Source of the DNA: Coniferiporia sulphurascens
Taxonomy: Eukaryota; Basidiomycota; Agaricomycetes; Hymenochaetales; Hymenochaetaceae
DNA length: 64,000 nt
Assembly: GCA_002794785.1 (NCBI GenBank)
Contig: NBBA01000015.1
Coordinates: forward strand, 930,001-994,000
Reading direction: 5' to 3'
Position numbers and translations under genes: made by a program. Positions 36,235 to 49,300 of the stretch are shown piece by piece. Positions within the stretch are counted from its first letter, which is position 1. Each line of letters starts with the position of its first letter. The notes below the pieces were generated by a model. It had not been told where the DNA came from. It did no database searches and was given only the letters and a program-made list of their open reading frames with translations.

Positions 36235-36438
36235 ATGAGTCCCTTCGATATTTACGTCCACCCGGACTTCTCGTACCAACCAGACGAGTCTCCTCGTGAT
36301 TCTGGTTTAGGTGTTGTCGCCGTGCCACTCACCATCTCGCTTTCGGCCATCGCCAGCGGTGCATTTGCTATGTACCGCTTTGCGCCAGAGACCCTCGCAG
36401 CGCTCCTTAAGCCTGTTGGACTCGGTTGGGGTACTTGA
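36235..36438 (+). CDS. Possible small membrane protein, 67 aa
   Basis: A single-exon frame starting MSPFDIYVHPDFSYQ and ending GLGWGT has one hydrophobic segment (GVVAVPLTISLSAIASGAFA) and is preceded by a long C/T-rich leader with an AAC-rich stretch before the ATG, typical of fungal transcripts. No family is recognised. It could be a chance frame or the first exon of a decayed gene. Confidence 0.35.
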   Translation: MSPFDIYVHPDFSYQPDESPRDSGLGVVAVPLTISLSAIASGAFAMYRFAPETLAALLKPVGLGWGT

Positions 36439-37589
36439 ACTCGCTACGAAACATCCTTTGCAGGGTCATTTGGGGGAAGATATTCTTCTGCTTGTTTTTG
36501 TTTTCCTTTGGTATCGTCTATTGATTTCTGGAAGGTACGTATCCCATTCTTCTTTCATGTCTCAGGCGTTGCTAATTGTATCTATGCACCCCCTTTCAGT
36601 TACTTGTCCATCGTTCCGCCTACATCACGCTGCCTCTCTAATCCCCTTCGAGTTCTCACACATGACTTACCCTTCTTCCTAACCGCCGCAATCTCTGCCG
36701 CTTTGAGGCCACATGCCTGAGGTACACTACACACTTTTTTAAGCCGCATCGATACTGTCATTGTAAAAAGTGTCCCACGTCCGCATCGCCGTCGTTCCTT
36801 GCCTGTTGTTCACTGGTGTACCTATCTATTGTATACACTTATGTACGGCTTCCCTGTACTTTTCCCCGTTAGTCTCATTTCCCGCCATCTATTTCCCCTC
36901 CTCATCATTTCCTAGTTTCATCCCGCTTCAACCGGCACGCTAACAACTTTTTTGAAAATGCAATGCAGCGTTTATTTTCATACGTATTGTATCGGATCAG
37001 CACGCCAAAGGTGATGAACAACAGTGGATCAGGGCCGCCGCAGCATTCTTCGCGCACCAGTCTTGTTTCCGGTATTGTTCTTGTGTGTCTTGCCGGGGAC
37101 CGATCTCGTCGCAAATGATTTACTGGAAGTTTTACATTCTTCATGGGTTGCAGAATTAATGAACGAAGTCATCGAGCACTACGCATGTGATTCTCTTTGT
37201 CCTATGTCCACGTGGTCCTCGTAAGCATCTCACGTGGGCAGTAGCTGTTATAAACTAACATCCTGTACAAAGGGTCTTGGAAGAATCTTTTGAATCTCAA
37301 TATACACATATACGGTTACAAGGTTCTGATACACAAGGCAAACGCCCATTTCCTCCACGAACCTCTCCAATATTAGTGGGACGGCAGAGGCAGGGGCTCG
37401 CCATCTAGCCTTTTACAAGGTAACCAATTCCGCATTTGGTATGGTACAGTGAATCAGTAGAGTGGAAAGGGAGCGAGCGGCCCGACGGATTCTCCGAGGG
37501 TGGGCACGGAAGGGAGTTATCGGAATTTGGAAAGGTACAAGCTTAAGGAAACGCGGCACTAAAGTGCGCATGACGTCTTAACGCTACGG
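36439..37589. other. Intergenic, no gene supported
   Basis: Frames on both strands (for example 36905-37144 -) are short and unrecognised. It contains 3' flanks of the adjoining genes. Confidence 0.5.
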
Positions 37590-39507
37590 TCAGCAAATGA
37601 CGCAGTCCATATCGGACCTTGCGCGGGCGCCGGTGCCGCGAATGCGCGTTTCGAGCACGGCGCGCAGCGTGCCGTCAGGGGCAATGTACGAGCACCCACT
37701 TTAGTCAAGGAAAAAGAAATTGGGATGATGTTAATAAAAGGTTTGCGATATGTATGTGTGCAAATGTAAAAATAACTCACTCATACATCAAGCATCCGCC
37801 TTTGTCTTCCCCGCGCCCCGCAACCTGCTCCTCTAAGCGCGCGATGAGGACCGCTTGCTTCTTCTTTCCTTCGTGCTCGCGCTGTGCGCGTGTAGCTGCT
37901 CTTGCCTCCCTCCTCCGTGCTTTCCTTTTTGCTTTTGCGCTGCTTGAACCGGGGATTTCGAATGAATAGGTCACCTCATCCGCGGGAGGCGGGAGAGGCG
38001 CGACGAGCTCCCCCGTGTGCCCAAATGGAGAGGTGAGGCGCAGGAAGATGGACGGCTTTGGTCCCCCGGGCCCGGTTGGTGGTTTAGATCTCTGACCCAA
38101 GTTGAACATTGAGGGAGAGGATCTCGGATGTGTCGGCGGGCGGTCATGATTAAAGGGTATGAGCGTCGGTGTGGAGGGACGTCGCGGAGGTAATGGAGGC
38201 GGTGTACCCGCCGGGGGCGTAGGGTTGCGCTCGAGCTCGGGTTCCGGGATGACGAGTCGTGCATCTGCGGAGCATGGTGGGCTGTACGCAAGTAAAGAAA
38301 GGCATGCTACCCATGAACCTGGCACAATTCCGCGTCCACGTGCTGCTGCAAGTGCAGCTTTCGGGACTAAACTTCGTCCTTGGGACGAAGTCTCGTGCCT
38401 TCCCGAAGATGAAGCGGGAGGTGAAGAGGAAGACGAGGAAGTGGTGGATGCGGCGGGAGATGGCGAGGATGGGACGACGAAAAAGCAAAGATCCCACAGA
38501 CGACCTGTGAATGCGTATTGAAATCAGTTAAGATGTCCGTAAAATAAGGAATGAAAGACGAATAATGTACCTCTCGCGATGAACTCGATTGTGATTTCGT
38601 TGCTCACCCGCATGCGTCGTTGGAACATTGCTATCTCGAGACGTACACTGAACGCCCCCGCGTCCACGTTGTTGTCCCCTTCTAGTACATCAGCAACGTC
38701 TGCGAAAAACCTCCGTCCCTTTGGCCTGTTAGAAGCCTCCTCCAGTCCTGTCTCGCTTCCAGCGGTATCATGCCATCCAGAGAGGAGCATCCGATCGGTA
38801 CCTGATAAAGAATTCATGGCGGGAGACGTTCGTAGCCGCTGATAGAATACGTTGTCAGCTGTAACGAGACATGCGAGGCGTAGGTCCGCTACACTCGATG
38901 GAGAAAGTTGTCCAGCATGTGCGAGGAGTAGAAATAAAATATCCTTGTCTTCCCTTTCAGCCCCATTGCCCCCGGAGTTCGTATTTGCAGGATTGGTTCC
39001 GCTTGATCCACGCCGGCGATTAACCACGGCCCAATAGATCGGAGTGTGCTCTTCGACGCTTCGTTCTTGAAGCACGCGACCGAGGGGGACTCCGTGAGCG
39101 GCGCACGCGTTCGCGCAGCTCTCGAGTATACCACGAGCAGCATCGGCGCCGACGGTGGCAGTTCCCTTTTGGACAACGTCGCGTACGAGTCCGAGCACCG
39201 TAGTACGGACATCCGCCTGTGACTTTGGCGAAAGTTTTGCCGCGGAAGCAGGCGCGTGCTGCGCGCGCGACTTGGAGAACGAAGCGTTGGTTGGACTCGG
39301 GGTAGGAATACGACTACTACTCGCAACTGGAGCTGAATCCAGATCAGCACCAGACGTGCTGGGGAAACGAGGCCGCGAAGAGGATTTTTCTGTACTTGAA
39401 CCAGTTTGAAATACAGGCCTCGGTTGCGATGAGTTGGCCTCGTCATACGACGGCGGCGCATCGACGAGTTTCTCGTCGTCAGAGGGTGGTTTGTTCTCGA
39501 GGATCAT
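37590..39507 (-). CDS. Unrecognised 589-aa protein with disordered ends
   Basis: Three exons: 39507-38571, 38504-37781 and 37698-37590; phases 1 and 2 match at the junctions. The last junction is less certain: without it the protein ends in KGGCLMYE at 37777. N-terminal ~90 residues are disordered and contain the PPSY motif (APPSYDEA), a WW-domain/arrestin-adaptor type ligand. The central part is a folded helical region (VRTTVLGLVRDVVQKG, EEHTPIYWAVVNRR, KDILFLLLAHAGQLSP, VADLRLACLVTADNVFYQRL, GAFSVRLEIAMFQRRMRVSN, ITIEFIARGRLW), which recalls a conserved basidiomycete family with an ankyrin-like 'TPIYWA' start. The second half is Pro-rich followed by a basic coiled coil (AKAKRKARRREARAATRAQR). 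Function unknown. Confidence 0.82.
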
Positions 39508-42440
39508 CGTGGTCCTTGTCCCTGTCTGCGCTGGCTCTCGTGAATGCCGGAGAAGATAAGCAGGCGAGGTCGCTGCGCATCGTGCTTACTGCGCTCGGGC
39601 GCTGGAATGCGGTTCAGCGATCTGCGTGCTGTGCAACAGAAAGCAGGACTTGTACACATTTGTAATCGTGAGAGATTCACTAAATAATGAGGCGGTGCCG
39701 ATCCAATCGAAAGTTTTGCCGTGAACGCTGCGCATTGACCGCAGCTCATCATCATGAGAAAAAACGTCCCTGTAGATCCCCAACCACAGAGAGGTTGACA
39801 GAGGCCGTGCGATACTTAAGGCACGCGGATGGGCTTTGTGCATGGATTTTGCACAGCTGGTGAGCACTGTATACAGGCTGACTCCGTCACAACCGAAAAC
39901 CCTTGTCCGGGAATGTGACTAATGGGAATGTGCAGCCTCCAGTGCAAACGATTGTTCTCCTGATTTACGTTTGGAAATACGAAACAACTCCCGAAGAAGG
40001 CCTCGCACAGTTATATCCGCGTCCCGGAACCGACCCATGCCGGTACGCGAATTTCATAGATTATTCAATATCGCCTTTACTTGTGGGGAAATCATAGCTA
40101 GGCTTTGGAAAACTGAAATGGGTTTATTTGACTTTGAAGATGGCGATTTAAACCGAGGATGTAAATTCCATCTGCGCGCCCATCAGTTATCATAGAACCG
40201 TCTCTTACATGCTCAGTCGAAAATACGACTGGTACTCGAAGTCCTTATATACTCCGAGGACTAGACTGTGTCCGCATGACACTAGCACAGCCCGCGGATG
40301 CCCGCCTTGCTTGTTTCACAGCACCAGACGTCTACTCCTGCACATGATGTCGACGTTCATACCTCCCAGTTCATCGCCTGGCATCCCGCCTTCGTCCATC
40401 CGGCACTTATTCAATGTTCGAGCTTGCGCATTGCTTTGAACATCTTCCCAGCACATTTCGAATCGCAAGAAATATAGCCCCCATCCAATAACGGGATTCA
40501 AGCATATGGGGTATTTGAGTGCAAACTTTCATAAATCGAGGAAATTGAAAATATCTCGCGGAGCTGAACATAGGTCACACCACTGGCTCGTTGAGCGCCT
40601 CGAATGCCGTGTACTCTTTGGCTTCTTAGGCGACGGCTATCCGAGGGAATTGAAGAAGGGCGTAGAGAACAATTTGCATACCGTAAGTCCTCGGTTCGCA
40701 TGCCTCGACCACCTTCTCGATAGCACCGCCGCCATTCGTCAATGCCATTAGTCAATGTGGACTCCAGCGTCGGACGCCCGTCACCACTACCTTCAGTTCC
40801 TCGCCCCTTTTGCATGGTCTTGCTGTACGGAAAGAGCGCTCGCCACCCTCAATGTATCATTCCCCCTGTGCATTTTCCACTACCGATATTTGATCTCTGT
40901 CGTCTATGTCAATGGTGTCTATACATTTGCTACTGCTCTCGCTGGGGACAAGCCTGAGCAGATAAGATTCCTGCTTCCGTCCTGTCCAAGGAACGGGACG
41001 TATAGGGGGTCGAGGTGCCTGTCATCCTAGACATTCTGAAAGACTGTATGACGTCTTTTAACGACGGTCTTTCGCATGCAATGCCCTTGTTAGGTAGCCC
41101 TTTCTTCAACCGAAGCCCGTATCCCCGAAAAGCACGGTTGAACACAGAAAACGCAGGGAAAGAAGCTCCGAGGATAGGCTCAAAGTCGAATATATTCTCA
41201 CCAGGCCTGAGGTTTTTGAGGTTTTCGCTGGTACTCAAGTACCTTGTGAACCTCTTACCAACCTTCGTGGAGTGTATAGCTGGCGCAAAGCTTGATGACT
41301 CAGCGCCAAGCTTACAACTTGCATGTATGGACAGATGCACGGGAACTACGGCAAGTCTTCCAAAGGCCGCACTGGCAGCATACAATCCAACTTACTATAT
41401 TCGCTTTCTTGTGCTTACTAAGAATCATCGATTCGTCGGTTGTAAGAGGTGACGCAGGGAGATCCCGTACACAAAAAAACTTTCAAGAGTTACAGAGGAG
41501 GCTTCAGAAATGTTGCGCGGGTTTGCATTGCCGACGTGGGCAGAAAAAGCAGGCCTTGTATTCTCATAACAGACAAAAATGTCAGGGAATTTTGTCGTCA
41601 CTCATGGCTTGTGGCTGACCCGCGTGGGAATGACATACCACGATAAGGAACCCAAGTCATTAATAGCCTATTCTCTCTCGGATGGAACTGAAACATAACC
41701 CAAGATTGGATTTTCTTGATGGTATTGACGTTGTCAATGCTATGTCAAGTCCGCGAATTTCCGAAAATTTCCGCAATCTGGAGGGACAAGACTCGCCCTG
41801 TGACGAAATCCACAGTCGATGTTGGAACCGCTTCACTCAGAGTCAAACATGCTAATAATGTTACACACTCGGTGATTTCCTTTCTCGTCCTCTGATACCG
41901 ACTATGTACGCACTGACTGACTGCGTAAGGGGGCCGTATGTCTATAGGATACTTCCCGCCCGATCGACAGTACCACTGAGTGGCGGATTCACAAAGTCCA
42001 CGCGCTTGTGTCCGGCAATCCTCAAACGATTCTCCAATTCAAATAATTTCCATAGTGGTTGCAGCCATCGGCGATGCCGGTATCGAATAGAGTGTGGAGC
42101 TGCCACTGGTACGTACTTCAAGAAATCGTTCGTCATCAGAGTTCTGCGCCATAACACGCTCCCGAGAGTACTTTCTGTGTCAAGTGCCAAAGTAAACGCT
42201 CAACCTTCCCACATATAGGCCGTCGGTAACAGTGGCGTACGCTAATTTAACGTCTCGTTTTTCGCCTTTTCCCGTGCAAATATCTGCCATTGGACTGCTG
42301 TCGTCTGCAACGACAGCGAGCTGACCGAGTCCACACAGTACTACTACTACGTATGCAGTGGAACACCAAAAACGGGTGAAGGAGAGTCGGTCTTAAGAAC
42401 ACTGGGGTCTGTTGGGGAGTGAAGGATATCCTGCCTGGCA
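39508..42440. other. Long stretch without a supported gene
   Basis: Several frames of 75-150 codons on both strands (for example 41015-41452 + and 40930-41385 -) overlap each other and show no family motifs or splice chain. It may contain decayed genes too diverged to read by eye. Confidence 0.45.
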
Positions 42441-45240
42441 ATGAAGGCCTATGCTGGGAGTGCGAGGGAGTCTTACGCTTCTGGTTCCGCTGGTATGCGC
42501 GCCGGGAGTCTTCTGGAGATGTCGGATGCGAGCGAACGTACGTCTTTATTTCCTTATTTTCTGTAAAACAAAACTACAGTCTGTTAAATGCAATTATATC
42601 ATGCTTTACGATGCTTGATTCAGGTATCTCATCAAACATCGCGCATGCCGCGGCGGGAATGTATGCGTGGGAGGTCGCACAGTTTCTCTTATACGATACC
42701 CGGTTACTCTGGACTCTGCTCATGTCTCTCCGGCTCCAATTCGTCAAGTCTCATCGTGTTACAGCCGGTCCTCAATCGCATCCTCCAGTTATTAGCCTCA
42801 ATTTCTCTCTTTCCCCACCGCCATCAGCTATACAGTCCGAACCAAGCCACTCGGACTGCATTCCAGCATCCTCCGCTTCTCAATCCAAAACTCTACCTTC
42901 TTATGAGCCACAGGCGAAATGCCGCAGTACAGCATTCCTGAATTTGCTCGCACAGTCCGTGTTCCTAGCCCTGCGGGTATCCACATCTGTGGCACTCGTC
43001 GCGCTACTAATAATTTTAGATGCGCCTGATCCAAATTCAGACAAGTCTTTGTCCACCTATGAATCTTTGTCAACTATGACGGATATGAGCATATTTGCGG
43101 GCGGGATGTCGTGTAAGGCATGGAGGGCCGTAAATTTGGTTGCTTGGGTACGCAGGATTTTCTCATTGCTTCTTCCCTTATTTCCCTTCCCTTGCAAATA
43201 AAACCGTGTGGAGACTTATATTCGTTGAAATTTAGCTATTCTTCATTGCCCTTGGAACCCACATAACTTACATACTTGAACTCTGCTTAGATTTCGCCTC
43301 TTATATCCTTCGCGTTTTCAAACTTATTCATTTCCCTACGAGTGTAAGCTCATTCATTTTCTCAGGCACTCTCAATTAAAACCTAACTAATCCATGACAT
43401 GTTGTCAATCGCCTTCGCTGTTAAATTTCTAATATCTTCCTTCTCACGGCTAAATAGCTTTGCTGTCTGGTAAGCAATCGTGGATCTTTTTGCTACCTTT
43501 ATGTCCTTTGATAAGGGTACCGAGACTGTTTGCTACATAACCGACCCTACGCACGAAATTGTGACACTTTTACTCTTTCCTGCTTTTCACGAATGTCATT
43601 TGTGCTCACAAGTGTCGTTTATGCTAATACATTTCATTCTAAAACACTTAGGAAACGTCCAAGCCGACTGCGGACCTCATCGGTGGATGAAGAGCATTCA
43701 CATTTTCCAGGATCATGGGTGTCTACTGCGCCCCTCTCCGAAACTGGTTCCGTTTTGGCATCTCACTCCGCAGCCCGACATACCTATGGGCGGACATGCT
43801 CTACAAACAGATCGGACCCTTCGTTGATCCACTTCCGTATTCTTACCGCCGTTATCACCTTGCTGCATACAACTCAATATGTCCTCCTGTCTATTGGCGC
43901 ATTGCGTCTTGCGGCGCTGTCTTTTTCGGAGACTGATGTGTGTGGCTACGCACCCGGCCCAGCTCCTGTCACTATCGCGGCACAAAGAGGCACGAATACG
44001 GATATGGGCATTTTATCGAATCGGGCAGCGGCGATGCTGCCTGGTTTAGGGATCGGAAAGGCATTTGGAAACGAGCTGAAGAGTAGGGGTCTCGTATTGG
44101 GGATTTGCATCTACTGTAGGCTCTTTTTCAAATTGCGAGCTCATCACGCTTACGAAATAAACTGCCTTTTTATGCTCCTCGCCCGGGAACTGTCAATGTC
44201 GCTCCAAAATTAAAGTGGCGGTGATCGACATTCTCGCTCTGGTTCTTATTTGGCTCGATGTTGTCAGAAACCCCGGCCTAGAAATCGTCTGTCGGGGTAA
44301 CGAAAGCCGTTCCGAGTTGACATGCTCGTCGGTTAATATCAAGCAGACGGGAGAAAGCATGACAGGGGAATTCACAACAGATGCTGATTCAAGATACGAT
44401 GCTGCCTCTGACAATACTTCTAAAAAGCAGATATTGGGCCGTACAATCACCACTACTTCCGGAATCACGTCTACATCACTCTCCATATGTAGTGCCTTAC
44501 CCTCGTCTCGACGTGCGGATCTCAGGCCTGCACTAGTAGACCTGCCTTATTCGCATACTCTGAGTCTAGGCTTTAGCACGGAAAGGGGTGAGGGCACTTC
44601 TGGAACGGGAACGGTACATGGTCTCCCCGGAGAAGCGGGTCCATCCGAAGTGCGTACATCGCAGGCGAATCCTTGCCCGGATCCTTGCGCGAAAAGGGAC
44701 ACCCTTTCCTCTGGTTTGTGCAGCCTACGTAGCTCCATCTCGCATTCTGGATTGAGGCCAAACAAGAAAGATGGCCAAACAGGATCAAGCGCAGAAGCAT
44801 TAGCTGCAAGTAGCGAAGACGGAAATGCCAGTTCTGGTAAATGGTTGTGTGAACAGGTATGGGGAGCTGGATGTCGGCAGGGCCTACCGTGGATGGTCGC
44901 CATCGTAATGATGAAGATTGGCATGCTCGTAAGTGAAAAACGTCTATAACCTGATGTATTGTTTTCTCTGTATCTAATAAATTGCAGGCTTGCGTTATTC
45001 TGAATTCATCCCGTACGATGCAAACCCTATCTGTCCTCACGAGTTTACATGCTGATTTGCATCTCCTGCCCCAAACGTCTGTCGTAGCCGATGACGCAGC
45101 GGCGGCTATAGACTTCGTAAGTAATCAGAATTCCTCTGCGTCATCTTAACATATATCTTCTGCTCTATTTGACTTTCAAACCAAATCTGCAGCAAACGAT
45201 GTGCATGTGCATTCCCGCCTGTGAGCAATGTTCTTCCTGA
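42441..45240 (+). CDS. Multi-pass membrane protein gene, incompletely resolved (possibly decaying)
   Basis: Supported pieces: exon 42441-42537 (start MKAYAGSARESYASG); an 86-nt intron; an exon from 42624 with AHAAAGMYAWEVAQFLLYDT and later VFLALRVSTSVALVALLIIL and SCKAWRAVNLVAW, ending near 43148 at GTACGC; a segment around 43840-43935 (RILTAVITLLHTTQYVLLSI); a Ser/Thr-rich C-terminal exon ending 44928; exon 44988-45116; and exon 45193-45240 with stop. The hydrophobic segments and Ser-rich tail recall the large basidiomycete families of 5-7 TM proteins of unknown function (DUF6533/6534-like), which is memory, not a search. I could not join 43.15-43.8 kb or 43.94-44.22 kb in frame, and a near-match LYKQ segment lies in another frame. 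The gene may be damaged or my model incomplete. Confidence 0.45.
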
Positions 45241-46027
45241 GGTGTTATCAGGCTAAAACTGAACACTTACCTCCAATGACTGGCCTAATGATTGTCGTTT
45301 GTGAACTATTCAGTGGTAGTGACGTGAGCACCACGAAATTTCTTATTTTGACTGTGTCTGAGCCCCTATTATGCAACATAGATCCATCGCAACGAACCGA
45401 CTTTTTTTGCATATCACACAGTCCTCACCTCACGGGGATGGGTTCATGGATCGGTGTGTCTATATTCGCTCCGATCACGTTTACTCCGAGATTAATCTTT
45501 AGCATGTGAATTATCAGGTATCCTCGTATTTCAACCCACTGCTGGTGCCCTGAGCATGCAATAGGCCTCGGAATGTGTACATGGCACCCATCCGCACACG
45601 GTGCACTTCCGTCGTACGTTGACCACGCACAATATGTACAACGCATGAACCAGGAAGGAGACGCGGACGTAGCAGTGCGCACGGTTGGAGGGACGGAGAG
45701 AGTGAAAGCGGGTGACCTCACGGAGGAGGCGAAAAAGAAGGCACGAAGGCCCCGGCGCAGCTTCTGGAAGAGAAAGAAGGCGAAAGCGAAAGAAAAACAA
45801 AAAGGAAAGAGAAAAGAGGAAATTGGGAGGGGGTGCTGACTTCATGCAGCTGTATAAAACAAAAACAATACAGCACTGCAAGACTTCGAGGGTGGGGAAG
45901 TGATTTACGAGTACCCCACACGGAACTATGAGAAGTGGACGCAGGTCTCGTACAAACATTGGTTTAAACACAGGATTTGAGCGCAAGTCGAGTGAACTCC
46001 CCTTGAAAGTATAGTGTAATGGCAAAC
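45241..46027. other. Flank of copia copy 2; no gene supported
   Basis: A Lys/Arg-rich frame ends at 45839 but shows no start context or family. The sequence runs directly into the 5' LTR at 46028 without a recognisable target-site duplicate. Confidence 0.5.
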
Positions 46028-46285
46028 TATTAAATAAATATAACGAACAATATAAATATAGTACGTGGTCATATGAACAACCACCTTACTAAGTGAATGA
46101 TAATGCAATGATAACGCCATACGATATAGGAGCTAGATAGTTATAGTAGTACTAGCCCACGGAACGTGTATATAAGGGGAGCTGGTCTTGCCCTAGAAAT
46201 ACATTGGTTTATGCTGATAACCCACCTTTGCCTCAACTTCACCACTGCACCTCATCGTCTACCACAATGTGCATAGATTTTAAGA
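46028..46285 (+). repeat. 5' LTR of copia copy 2
   Basis: It starts TATTAAATAAATATAACG and ends CATAGATTTTAAGA immediately before the primer-binding site. It contains TGTATATAAGGGGAGC (~46169), a probable core promoter. The LTR ends are T...A rather than TG...CA. Confidence 0.93.
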
Positions 46286-46296
46286 GGTTATGAGCC
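46286..46296 (+). other. Primer-binding site, initiator tRNA-Met anticodon-arm type
   Basis: GGTTATGAGCC follows the LTR directly and is complementary to GGCUCAUAACC, the anticodon stem-loop of eukaryotic initiator tRNA-Met. Priming from an internally cleaved half-tRNA is known for Drosophila copia and yeast Ty5. Confidence 0.75.
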
Positions 46297-46355
46297 TTGA
46301 CTCTACAACTAACGAAAACGATTAACAAATTTATAAATCCTCGAATAACGAAACT

Positions 46356-49300
46356 ATGTCTGACGGACAGAAACCAAATACTTGTGAGCAAACACATTTG
46401 CAAAAATTATCAGGATTAAGAATAATTGCTAACAAACTAAAAATAACGTATACACAGTCATCTACTATTGAAGAACTCAAAGAAAAAATTCAAAAAGCTA
46501 AAGATAGCAAAAGGTTAGTCGACCTAATACTTCAATGTAACCTAAGACAAATACCTATTAATGGAACGGAACAACAAATACAAGATCGAGTTAACAGGTA
46601 TGATAATTCTACCAAAGATGAAAAATTAAAAATTAAAACTGACTATAAAATGGAACTAACGAATCACGCTAAAGATTTAGGAATATCAGACCAAGGAAAA
46701 TCATCCGAAATCAGATACTGAATAAGTATGTATTTGGGCATATCAGATCCAAATGAAAAAGAACAATTTAAAATTGATAACCCTTATATTAAGCCAGAAG
46801 AAGAAAGCAATAAGAAAGAAGACGACGATAAAAAAGAAGATAACGAAGAAGAAAACTCCGAAGAATCCAAAAATAACCCATCACATGAGCCATCAGAACC
46901 ATCTGATCCTGATGATTCAGATGCTAACAATACTGAGGAAGATGAACTGAGTATGGCAACTAAACTCACGGAACTCCAGAAACTCTTTGACGGAATTGAG
47001 AAACTCGACAGGCACAGAAACTACAAACTCTGGAATTACAGAGTCCGAAGTGCAATTGAGAGTGCAGGTTACGGTAACCTGCTCATTAACTCCCCAGGAA
47101 CTGGAGAGACTGGTATATCAAGCACTTTATATAACAGCATTATGCGCACTATGCCTGACAAAATACTGGCTTATTATCTTAATTTCTCTAAAGATATTCC
47201 AGCACTACTCAAAGCACTTGACGGATGATATAACGTCCAGACAACAATTACAAAGGGCTTTAATGAGGCTGCCCTTTTTGATATCAGAGGTCATGTCAGC
47301 CATTTCGATGGAATGCTCGATAACCTCAGCAATAAATACAAGGAACTCATAGCCCAAGGGGTAAAAGTTTCAGAGTCGACATATATATCGGCTATTACGC
47401 GGGCAACGCCCGAACAATACCAATACGTACTCACGCAGAGTGAGTTATATATTAAAACGATTAATGAAACAAATCCAGACAAAGATGAAATTGAACTAAC
47501 CCCTCAATTCTTATTAACCGCACTACGAAATGCCTTCGAGGGGTGGCGAAAAAATCATCAGAGGACAGGAGCGGCAGCTAATCACCTGCCCAAGGATGAG
47601 CGGAACCACCCCTATTTTAGGGGCTGTGGACGTGGTTTTAGCCGTGGAGTACAGCCACGAGGTCGCGGCTATAGGGGCCGTGGCGGATATATGCGAGGAC
47701 GAGGACGAGGGGGATATTCCCCTAACCAACAATCACACATTATCAAGTGCTATAATTGTAACAAGTTAGGGCACTTTAGTCGAGACTGCTGGGTGCCAAA
47801 AATGGAATGGACAAAGGCAGCTCAAAAGAAAAAAGAGGAAGCGAACGACGACAAAGGAAAAGGGAAGGAAATGGGTGCATCAGCGGCACTGACATCAACT
47901 GGGGCAAGTGCGGCCCAGGCTAAACATACCGCAGCAGCAGCAGCAACAAATGTCGCATCGAGCTCTTGAATCGAATTAAGCGCCGTAATAGGCCAAGGCG
48001 AAACCGCCTTTATAACCGAAATCAATGACAACGACTTCGACATGGGAGAATTCCCAATTTATTCATATAACGACTTTCTTGACACAATAGGAAACCATGA
48101 TAGCGCCATGGAAGACGTGGATGACAATAATTTAGATGTAAGCATTAACACTATAACAACAAAAGAAATTGCTAACAATGTTTATTCCTCAATGGATATA
48201 ATCAATACTGGTGCAACAATACATCTAACACCATATCTAAACTGATTACAAAATACTTACAAAACCGACACTATTACAATAACGACCACCAACAAAACAA
48301 CCTTTATGGCAAACATAGTAGGGGATCTTAAGCTTTACATCCCCAACAGACACTCGGTAAGTGTCATAATATTATCAAACGTATACTACAATCCTAAAAT
48401 GAACATGACATTAGTCTCTCAAGGACTTCTATGTCAAGATGGTTACAAATTTATTTATAAAGAAAATGAATGTACAATAAAGTATCCTAATGGATCTTTA
48501 TGCGGAAAAATTAAAAACACAAATGGATTGTATAGTATATTTAACAATGATGTACATGTGGTCACAAAAAATGTAACATTATTTGAACTCCATAAAAAAC
48601 TTGGACATATAAGTTATGCTTACATAAAACGATTATTAAAAGAAAATCAAATAACAAATAATAAAATTTCAAATTATGACGAAACTCAATGTACAATTTT
48701 CCTAGAAGCAAATATAAAAAGAATGCAAATTCCAAAATTACGTATTTCAAAGTTAGCCAAAAAATTCAGTGATCACATACATATGGACATATGGGGTCCA
48801 GCATCCACACATGCTATTGGAGGATATAAATATCTTCTAACACTTGTAGATGACACTACAAGATGGATAAAAATGATTTTATTAAAAACAAAAGACGAGG
48901 GCTTAAATGCTTATACAACTTGGGCTACTATGCTCAATACACAATTTAACATAAAAATAAAAATATTACAAAGCAATAACGACACAGTGTTTTTAAGTAA
49001 ACAATTCACTGAATATATAGAAAAATATGGAACGATACGAAAGCTGACTGTTCATGATACGCCACAACAAAACGGAGTAGCAGAATGATCACATCAAACG
49101 ATTTTAAATAACACACAAGTAAATCTGCTACAAGCAAAATTACCTCCAAGTCTATGGGGAGAAGCTGTAAAATACAGCACTTACATTTACAATAGAACAC
49201 CAAAGAGTGCTATTGATTTTAAAACACCTTATTTTAAACGATATAACGAAAATTACAACATAGACGATTTAAAAGAATTCGGCCAATATTGCATACTAAA

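Noticed and set aside
43530..44213. 227-codon frame as a complete gene
   Set aside because: It begins at an alternative codon, lacks a start context, and only its hydrophobic middle fits the surrounding membrane-protein gene.
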